NCBI GenBank assembly: GCA_030654205.1
Contig: JAURXW010000065.1
Location: forward strand, 1-5,608
Reading direction: 5' to 3'
DNA length: 5,608 nt
DNA from: Bacteriovorax sp.
GTDB taxonomy: Bacteria > Bdellovibrionota > Bacteriovoracia > Bacteriovoracales > Bacteriovoracaceae
In this document: positions 1 through 4,353 of the stretch, piece after piece
Layout: each line of letters begins with the position of its first letter
Numbering within the stretch: position 1 is the stretch's first letter
Translations under genes and position numbers: made by a program
Notes under the pieces: model-generated
Seen by the model: the letters and a program-made list of their open reading frames with translations, nothing else
Database searches by the model: none
What the model was told of the DNA's origin: nothing

Positions 1-362
1 ATTTTTTAATTATGCGCGAGGGGCAAAAGGTTTTAGGTTATCTAAGTGGTTGCCTTGATTCAACGCTGGCCGCTACAGAGGTAGAAGTCCCGGCCTTTAA
101 ACTTTTTGAAGATCTTTTTGAAACTTATCCGGCCCATTTCCATATCAATTTTCATCCTGATTGTAGGGGAAGGGGATTGGGAAGTTTATTGGTTCTTGAA
201 TTTGTTAAAGTTTTAAAAAAAGAAGGGGTTTCGGGAGTGCATCTTGTGAGTTCCCCCGAAGCCTTAAATATTTCTTTTTATGAACGATTGGGATTTCTTT
301 ACCAAGTTAAACGTGAGTTTAATCAAATGAATTTGCTTTTCATGGGAAAAACGCTTGAGTAA
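1..362 (+). CDS. GNAT-family N-acetyltransferase, C-terminal part (5' end outside window)
   Basis: Predicted acetyl-CoA-dependent N-acetyltransferase of the GNAT fold; substrate unknown. The reading frame is open from base 3 (Phe-Leu-Ile before the first ATG at 12). The strand 'KVLGYLSG' just after that ATG is a typical mid-domain GNAT beta strand, so the real start lies upstream and this copy is truncated only by the window. Counting from the ATG at 12, the acetyl-CoA pyrophosphate-binding motif A (R/Q-x-x-G-x-G) is R52-G-R-G55-L-G57. It is preceded by 'YPAHFHINFHPD' and followed by the long helix 'SLLVLEFVKVLKKEGVSG'. Motif B is 'ISFYERLGF' (87-95), with the usual Tyr and Gly-Phe. The pattern YPAHxHI...GVxGVHL...FYERLGF resembles the acetyltransferase-like domain found in bacterial relatives of O-GlcNAcase C-termini; this is recalled family knowledge. 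The stop is TAA at 360-362, with no clear terminator before the next gene 70 bases on. Confidence 0.87.
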   Translation, partial: FLIMREGQKVLGYLSGCLDSTLAATEVEVPAFKLFEDLFETYPAHFHINFHPDCRGRGLGSLLVLEFVKVLKKEGVSGVHLVSSPEALNISFYERLGFLYQVKREFNQMNLLFMGKTLE

Positions 363-432
363 AAGAGGCAAGTTTTATCACTAGTAGAATTCAATTTAGA
401 TTTATGGTAAGCTAATTTTAGAGGTTAGTTTT

Positions 433-861
433 ATGGTCGATCTTAAATCTATTCTGGCCGAACATCGCTCCAAAAAAAAGGTGGATAATTCACATAATAT
501 TGGTGGAGGGGGCACTCTGCTCAAGGCCACTTCATCTGAAATACCAGATATTTTTTTTGATAAAATTGTTGTTGATTATAAATTAAATCGAATTGAAATT
601 TTAGTTCTTATGTATATATATCGCCGCGTTTGGTGCTTTCCAAATTTGCATCGCTCGCATGGTATTTCTCAGATGATGTCACATACTGAAATGGCAAAAA
701 ACCTAGGACTTGCCATTGAAGATATCTATTCTTCTCTTAGAAAGTTAGAAGAATACGATATGATCCGAACAATTCGTGCAGGCCAATATTTTTCAAGACG
801 TTTTTTTTCTAAGGAAATGGATGACAAGTTTGAACAAAGTTATGATGATTTTGAACTCTAG
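433..861 (+). CDS. Small winged-helix DNA-binding-like protein, function unknown
   Basis: 142 residues, not recognised as a named family. The N-terminal tail is basic (HRSKKK, residues 11-16) and leads into a Gly-rich linker (GGGG, 24-27). From about residue 43 to 125 the layout fits a winged helix: a first helix around 'RIEILVLMYIYRRVW' (53-67), a second helix 'SHTEMAKNLGL' (83-93), a recognition-type helix 'AIEDIYSSLRKLEEYDMI' (94-111), then a basic hairpin or wing 'IRTIRAGQYFSRRFF' (111-125). The 'xLRKLEEYDMI' ending recalls the replication-protein-O-like and MarR-like pattern of a helix followed by 'Leu-Glu-x-x-gly-Leu-Ile'. The C-terminal tail is acidic (DDKFEQSYDDFEL). The start is ATG at 433, with Shine-Dalgarno GAGGT at 421-425 and a 7-base spacer. 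A cytoplasmic DNA-binding or regulatory role is inferred from fold pattern only. No DNA target is visible, and I see no recognisable replication origin nearby. Confidence 0.82.
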   Translation: MVDLKSILAEHRSKKKVDNSHNIGGGGTLLKATSSEIPDIFFDKIVVDYKLNRIEILVLMYIYRRVWCFPNLHRSHGISQMMSHTEMAKNLGLAIEDIYSSLRKLEEYDMIRTIRAGQYFSRRFFSKEMDDKFEQSYDDFEL

Positions 862-878
862 ATCTTGTCTAGTATAAT
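851..878 (+). promoter_or_regulatory. Candidate sigma70-type promoter for the DUF3050 gene
   Basis: TTGAAC at 851-856 (4 of 6 to TTGACA), a 16-base spacer, then a consensus TATAAT at 873-878. The -35 element lies in the last codons of the preceding gene. Predicted transcription start is about 885, leaving a leader of roughly 47 bases. The hexamer match is seen directly; promoter activity is inferred and A+T-rich DNA produces chance matches. Confidence 0.42.
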
Positions 879-920
879 TTTGATTTTATCTATGTTACAA
901 CTTCAAAATAAATCTTTTTA

Positions 921-926
921 GAGGTG
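921..926 (+). promoter_or_regulatory. Shine-Dalgarno site deciding a TTG start
   Basis: GAGGTG at 921-926 matches the anti-Shine-Dalgarno complement over six bases and sits 5 bases before TTG at 932. No ATG follows at a suitable distance in frame, so the TTG is the most likely initiation codon of the DUF3050 gene. The ten bases TTTTAGAGGT that contain this site also occur before the start of the gene at 433. Confidence 0.7.
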
Positions 927-931
927 TTATT

Positions 932-1678
932 TTGAAATCGTTATTACAGCATCCAGACTTAGTGACTCTTCATCAATCAGTCGCAAACCACTCAATGTAT
1001 AATAAAATTTTAACCCTTAGTGATTTAAAAATCATGATGGAAACTCATGTCTTTGCCGTTTGGGACTTTATGTCGCTACTTAAACGCCTTCAAAAAGAAA
1101 TCACCTGTGTTGAAGTTCCTTGGGTTCCGAGTTGCTATCCAAAACAATTAGTTCGTTTAATAAATGAAATTGTTCTGGGAGAAGAAAGTGACTTAGATCA
1201 AAATGGTGAGGCCATTGATCATTTTACTTTGTATCTAAACGCGATGACCGAAATAGGTGCCAGCAGTGATAAACTTTTAAATTTTATTTCAGATAAAGAT
1301 TATTCAAAAATTACAATTGCTCAAAAAAATTTTGTTGAATTCAATTTGAGTCTCGCCAGTAATGGACTCGTTCACGAAGTGGCCGCGGCTTTTTTCTTTG
1401 GCAGAGAAAAACTTATACCCGACATGTTTACTTCTATTCTTGATGATTTAGAAAAAAATATAAATACTAATAATCAAAATCTTTTTCCCAATTTAAAATA
1501 TTATCTTATCAGACATATTGAAATCGATGGAGGAGAGCATTCGCATCAAGCCGAGAAGTGTCTCGCTGTACTCTGTGGAAATGATGAGACAAAATGGAAT
1601 CAAGCAAGACTGGCGGGAGTCAATTCATTAAAGCTTCGCTCTGCACTCTGGGATGAAGTAGAACAAAGTTTTATATAA
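932..1678 (+). CDS. DUF3050 family protein (heme-oxygenase-like helical fold)
   Basis: 248 residues, close to the usual length of DUF3050 proteins, whose function is unknown. Recognised from the family signature 'METHVFAVWDFMSLLK' (36-51) and 'VPWVP' (62-66), then 'GEESD' (83-87), 'HEVAAAFFFGREKLIPDMF' (148-166), and the C-terminal block 'RHIEIDGGEHSHQA' (194-207) with 'LCGNDETKW' (214-222). From memory, the family is related to the all-helical heme-oxygenase/TenA-like superfamily, some members of which are di-iron oxidases. Candidate metal or active-site residues here are E37, H39, D45, H148, E149, H195, D199, E202 and H203; this assignment is inference. No signal peptide is visible, so it is probably cytoplasmic. 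Translation starts at a TTG with a good Shine-Dalgarno. A promoter candidate lies at 851-878. No clear terminator follows; the next gene has its own promoter. Confidence 0.93.
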   Translation: MKSLLQHPDLVTLHQSVANHSMYNKILTLSDLKIMMETHVFAVWDFMSLLKRLQKEITCVEVPWVPSCYPKQLVRLINEIVLGEESDLDQNGEAIDHFTLYLNAMTEIGASSDKLLNFISDKDYSKITIAQKNFVEFNLSLASNGLVHEVAAAFFFGREKLIPDMFTSILDDLEKNINTNNQNLFPNLKYYLIRHIEIDGGEHSHQAEKCLAVLCGNDETKWNQARLAGVNSLKLRSALWDEVEQSFI

Positions 1679-1708
1679 GAATCAAAAATCATATTTTCTT
1701 ACATTACT

Positions 1709-1735
1709 TTGAATTCAGCTAAAGGCATCTATAAT
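1709..1735 (+). promoter_or_regulatory. Candidate sigma70-type promoter for the exported-protein gene
   Basis: TTGAAT at 1709-1714, a 15-base spacer (slightly short), and a consensus TATAAT at 1730-1735. The expected transcription start is about 1741-1743, giving a leader of about 25 bases that carries a strong Shine-Dalgarno. Position and spacing to the gene are good. A perfect TTGACA at 1741-1746 is not a useful -35 element, because its -10 would fall on the start codon. Confidence 0.55.
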
Positions 1736-1755
1736 CAAATTTGACACTGTTTTTC

Positions 1756-1763
1756 AAGGAGGA
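1756..1763 (+). promoter_or_regulatory. Strong Shine-Dalgarno that fixes the start at 1768
   Basis: AAGGAGGA at 1756-1763 is close to the ideal ribosome-binding sequence. GGAGG ends 5 bases before the ATG at 1768. It lies inside the longer reading frame that could begin at TTG 1741, so it argues for the shorter start. Confidence 0.88.
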
Positions 1764-1767
1764 AAAT

Positions 1768-3012
1768 ATGAGAACAATTTCATTATTGATGGCCCTTCTG
1801 TGTTTATTCACAGCGAGCGCACAGGCCGATCAAACTAAATCTGCTAGTAGTTTTTTTAAACGTTTTCAAGTCATAAGATCAGCTGATGGAAAACTTATTG
1901 GCATAAGAGACAGGACTTTGCCTGTTAAGTTTTCAGTAGCTCCTTATGTAAAAATGATTCGTTCTCAGTTGGTTAATGAGCAATCTTTTATGAGCTCTGA
2001 AAATTTGGCAAGTGGACAATATGAAAACGAAATTAGAGATGTAATTAGCGAAGGAGCTGTACAAGATTTTTCTGGAAATCAAACTCAGTATGATCAAAAT
2101 GTTCAAACTATTGTTGATTCATTGAAAAAATTAGCTGTGGTTAATGTTGATGGAATTTTTTCGAATGCAACTTTTCAAGATGTTGTGAATCAATTTCAAG
2201 GAAAAATCACTGACGCAATTTTACTTCTTGATCCAACGATGATTGCCAATGTTAATGATTCAACTTTTTTCTATAAAAAGAATGTTACTTATAAAGCAGT
2301 AACATGGGGATTAGATTTTGCTCGCAAGAGATTGTCTAGCATTCCAATGCTTAATACTGCTAGCTATGTAATTGTACAAGTTGAAAGACTTATTACAGAA
2401 AGAAGACAGTTTCACCAAAATATGCTTCTTCATTATTTAGAAAACTTTAAAGAAGAAGAATTGGGTTTAACTCATGATGAAGTAAACCTTATTTGGTCAT
2501 CAATTTATGAGTCTAGAATACAGTGGTATGCATTTTGGGAATCAAATGCTGCTAAAAATAACTGGACGAAGTATGGTGTGAATAATTTCTACCTAAACTT
2601 TAGAATGGGATCAACCAATCTGAAAAATGCTCAAAGTATTTATTCAGAAGTAAGTGACCGCATGAACTTTGCTTTCCAGAAAGTTACTTATAATAATGAA
2701 AAAGTAGTAGTTAATCTTTTTAACAAAGAAAGCATGTTTCAAAATAGACCTGCAGTGGCCTATAACTATGACCGCCCGACTCAAGTTGTGCGTAAGCGTA
2801 TAGTTTTAAATCTTGCTCAATTAGGTTTAAGTTTTGTGCCAGTTAGTGCCGTTATTAAAGATAACGTAAGTCTTTTTATTAAGTCATTTTATGAGCAACA
2901 AAAAATTACTGAAGGTGCTTTATATGGATTCTTTGAATCTAATGGTAATTCACAAGGTCAGACGCAAGTGCGTGCTCAGTATTTAAACCCATTTGATGGA
3001 CTTGTTCTTTAG
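1768..3012 (+). CDS. Uncharacterised exported protein (signal peptide, about 414 residues)
   Basis: I do not recognise this protein. The start at ATG 1768 is chosen over an in-frame TTG at 1741 for three reasons: AAGGAGGA lies just before it, the TTG coincides with the predicted transcription start, and from 1768 the protein opens with a classic type I signal peptide. That peptide is MRT, a hydrophobic core ISLLMALLCLF, and the cleavage motif AQA (residues 18-20), followed by D21. No lipobox is seen around C12. The mature part has no convincing membrane helix. It looks alpha-helical in the middle (roughly residues 165-260, with charged amphipathic stretches such as 'VERLITERRQFHQNMLLHYLENF') and is rich in Asn, Gln, Phe and Tyr. 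No Cys is present after the signal peptide and no catalytic motif is recognisable. Periplasm or cell surface is inferred. It appears to be transcribed alone, between the promoter at 1709-1735 and the terminator at 3046-3084. An unusual structural or envelope protein of Bdellovibrionota-type bacteria is possible but unproven. Confidence 0.85.
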   Translation: MRTISLLMALLCLFTASAQADQTKSASSFFKRFQVIRSADGKLIGIRDRTLPVKFSVAPYVKMIRSQLVNEQSFMSSENLASGQYENEIRDVISEGAVQDFSGNQTQYDQNVQTIVDSLKKLAVVNVDGIFSNATFQDVVNQFQGKITDAILLLDPTMIANVNDSTFFYKKNVTYKAVTWGLDFARKRLSSIPMLNTASYVIVQVERLITERRQFHQNMLLHYLENFKEEELGLTHDEVNLIWSSIYESRIQWYAFWESNAAKNNWTKYGVNNFYLNFRMGSTNLKNAQSIYSEVSDRMNFAFQKVTYNNEKVVVNLFNKESMFQNRPAVAYNYDRPTQVVRKRIVLNLAQLGLSFVPVSAVIKDNVSLFIKSFYEQQKITEGALYGFFESNGNSQGQTQVRAQYLNPFDGLVL

Positions 3013-3045
3013 TTAGTTTTAATTATTAAGAATAAAGTAATAGTG

Positions 3046-3084
3046 AGAGTAGCAGGCAATTAAAAGTTTGCTACTCTTTTTTTT
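3046..3084 (+). terminator. Strong Rho-independent terminator, between convergent genes
   Basis: AGAGTAGCA (3046-3054) pairs perfectly with TGCTACTCT (3069-3077). The stem can be extended inward by two G-U pairs and the pair C3057-G3066, leaving an 8-base loop. A run of eight T follows (3077-3084). It ends the exported-protein transcript 34 bases after its stop. On the minus strand the same stem is followed only by a loosely T-rich stretch, so termination of the converging slyX transcript here is possible but weaker. Confidence 0.92.
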
Positions 3085-3096
3085 GTTTTAAAGATT

Positions 3097-3300
3097 CTAG
3101 TAATGTGGAGGTATATCGTCGGCCAGTGAGCGCTGCGAGCTAGTATTGTCACCTGATAGCGAGAGTTTTAATTCTAACATTTCTTTTTCTAGCATATCAA
3201 TTGATCGCTGCTGAGCAGTTACTATTTCATTTAATTGCTCTAACAAAGACTCTTGGTGTGAAAAATTCATTTCTAGATTGATAAGTCTGGCTTCTAGCAT
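3097..3300 (-). CDS. slyX: SlyX family protein
   Basis: Small coiled-coil protein of unknown biochemical function. The name comes from its position beside the slyD prolyl isomerase gene in enterobacteria; slyD is not seen here. Recognised from the N-terminal 'LEARLINLEMNFSHQE', the central 'LEQLNEIVTAQQRSIDMLE' and the hallmark C-terminal end 'DDIPPHY'. Leucines and isoleucines spaced in heptads from about residue 5 to 48 support a coiled coil. The start is set at ATG 3300 (67 residues) because GAGG (minus strand, 3310-3307) lies 6 bases before it. A TTG at 3312 would add four residues (MRPF) but overlaps that ribosome-binding site. Usual SlyX proteins are about 70 residues, so both choices fit. 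It converges on the exported-protein gene and diverges from the protease gene. It is probably cytoplasmic and monocistronic. Confidence 0.9.
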   Translation of the reverse strand: MLEARLINLEMNFSHQESLLEQLNEIVTAQQRSIDMLEKEMLELKLSLSGDNTSSQRSLADDIPPHY

Positions 3301-3304
3301 AAAT

Positions 3305-3379
3305 GGCCTCAATTAGCTGGTTGATTGGTTAAGGTCTAGCATCCTTGGAAATAATCTCAATAGCTATCCAATTAAGGCC
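3305..3379. repeat. Imperfect inverted repeat in the slyX/protease intergenic region
   Basis: GGCCTCAATT (3305-3314) is matched by AATTAAGGCC (3370-3379) in inverted orientation at 9 of 10 positions. The pairing continues with AGCT (3315-3318) against AGCT (3362-3365), after a four-base bulge ATCC. The arms enclose about 43 bases. The left arm covers the slyX ribosome-binding site. It could be an operator or a structured leader; this is inference, and chance is possible in such DNA. Confidence 0.35.
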
Positions 3380-3396
3380 GTAAAAACTACATGCTT

Positions 3397-3426
3397 TTGT
3401 CTGATTTCTCTAGAAAATGGTACTGT
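3397..3426 (+). promoter_or_regulatory. Possible extended -10 promoter giving a near-leaderless protease mRNA
   Basis: TTGTCT at 3397-3402, an 18-base spacer, and TACTGT at 3421-3426 with a TG two bases upstream (3418-3419), forming TGnTACTGT. The expected transcription start falls at about 3433, which is the ATG where the signal peptide begins. The match is only moderate, so treat this as a hypothesis. Confidence 0.25.
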
Positions 3427-3432
3427 CGGGCC

Positions 3433-4347
3433 ATGTTAAAAACAATTATTTGGTCGTTTATTTCATCGCTTCTTTTGTACATGCATCTCACTGCAAGTGC
3501 AGGCAGCATACCTAATTTTGAAGGTACAGATGCTATTTATGGAAAAGACGACAGAAGCTTTATTGATAAAAAATTCAATGTGAAAATGCTTGAACTCTCA
3601 AAATCGATTGCACTTATCGTTTCAAAAGATGCCGTTCAAAAAAACTTTCTATACTCATTAATAAAGGGACAAGTCTTAAGTGATACGACAGGTATAAATT
3701 TATGCCTAGATGAAGTATTTAGTAATCATCATACTGTCTATGGATGTACGGGGTTTTTAATTGGTGAAGATCTTTTGGCAAGTGCTGGGCACTGTTTTAT
3801 GAATCAATCAGATTGTGATAATAAATTAATTGCTTTTAATGTTCAGACAAGAAATGAAACCAAAAATGGTTATAGAATTTTTAATAAAAACATTTATGAA
3901 TGCAGTGAAATTATTAATCATGTTTTTGATGATGATGGGATCCAGGATTATTCTGTGATTCGGCTAAAGAAAAAAGCATCAGGAATAAAGCCCCTAAAGC
4001 TTCGCCGTAAAGGCCAAATTGCAACAAGTGATCAAGTTTTTATGATTGGTCATCCATTGGGATTGCCGTTAGTTAAAACTACTAATGCGATAGTAAACGA
4101 TATCAGTGAAGCACATTCCTTTAAAACAACTCTTGATTCATTCGAAGGGAACTCGGGGGCACCAGTTTTTAATAGTAAAACATTTGAAGTCGAGGGTGTG
4201 TTGGTTCGCGGTGAAGAAGATTTTCTTCAAGATCAGGCCCATCAATGTTATCGTTATCAAGTGTACGATCAAGGCACAATAGATTCACCAAGTATAAGAG
4301 GTGAAGGAGTAAATCGCATTAGTGATCTACTTCCTTTTTTAAAGTAG
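3433..4347 (+). CDS. Exported trypsin-like serine protease (peptidase family S1)
   Basis: Predicted secreted or periplasmic endopeptidase. The frame can begin at ATG 3391 (318 residues) or ATG 3433 (304 residues). I prefer 3433 because it opens directly with a signal peptide (MLK, hydrophobic IIWSFISSLLLYMHL, cleavage after TASA), but neither ATG has a good Shine-Dalgarno. Numbering from the 3433 ATG, the catalytic triad is H120 in 'SAGHC', D172 in 'DYSVIRL' and S241 in 'GNSGAPV'. D235, six residues before the Ser in 'LDSFEGNSG', occupies the place of trypsin D189, so Lys/Arg preference is plausible. The early motif 'IYGKDDR' (35-41) and late motif 'VEGVLVRGEEDF' (253-264) match a bacterial S1 group I recall from Bdellovibrio-like and marine bacteria. 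Six Cys after the signal peptide (91, 105, 121, 128, 157, 272) allow three disulfides; 105-121 would match the trypsin His-loop pair. The residues before the protease core may be a propeptide. The aldo/keto reductase gene follows after 6 bases. Confidence 0.92.
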   Translation: MLKTIIWSFISSLLLYMHLTASAGSIPNFEGTDAIYGKDDRSFIDKKFNVKMLELSKSIALIVSKDAVQKNFLYSLIKGQVLSDTTGINLCLDEVFSNHHTVYGCTGFLIGEDLLASAGHCFMNQSDCDNKLIAFNVQTRNETKNGYRIFNKNIYECSEIINHVFDDDGIQDYSVIRLKKKASGIKPLKLRRKGQIATSDQVFMIGHPLGLPLVKTTNAIVNDISEAHSFKTTLDSFEGNSGAPVFNSKTFEVEGVLVRGEEDFLQDQAHQCYRYQVYDQGTIDSPSIRGEGVNRISDLLPFLK

Positions 4348-4349
4348 GA
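4346..4349 (+). promoter_or_regulatory. Ribosome-binding site overlapping the protease stop codon
   Basis: AGGA at 4346-4349 overlaps the TAG stop (4345-4347) of the protease gene and stands 4 bases before the ATG at 4354. This arrangement suggests co-transcription and possible translational coupling of the two genes. Confidence 0.6.
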
Positions 4350-4353
4350 AAAA

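Noticed and set aside
12..362. The ATG at 12 as the true start of the acetyltransferase.
   Set aside because: The frame is open upstream to the window edge, the preceding bases encode Phe-Leu-Ile as expected of a beta strand, and a 116-residue GNAT would lack its N-terminal strands and helices.
386..400. GAATTCAATTT occurs both between the first two genes (387-397) and at about 1338-1348 inside the DUF3050 gene.
   Set aside because: One copy is in coding sequence encoding ordinary residues. An A+T-rich eleven-base match seen twice is likely chance, and no third copy or flanking symmetry was found.
403..413. TATGGT or TAAGCT as a -10 element for the gene at 433.
   Set aside because: No acceptable -35 element lies 16-18 bases upstream; the gene may be read through from the acetyltransferase gene.
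1741..1769. A perfect TTGACA at 1741-1746 as a -35 element.
   Set aside because: The matching -10 would lie at about 1764-1769 over the start codon, so it cannot drive this gene from 1768. TATAAT at 1730-1735 is far better placed.
3331..3346. Small hairpin AAGG-8 bases-CCTT in the slyX/protease gap.
   Set aside because: Only four base pairs with a loop of eight; too weak to call a terminator or regulatory structure.
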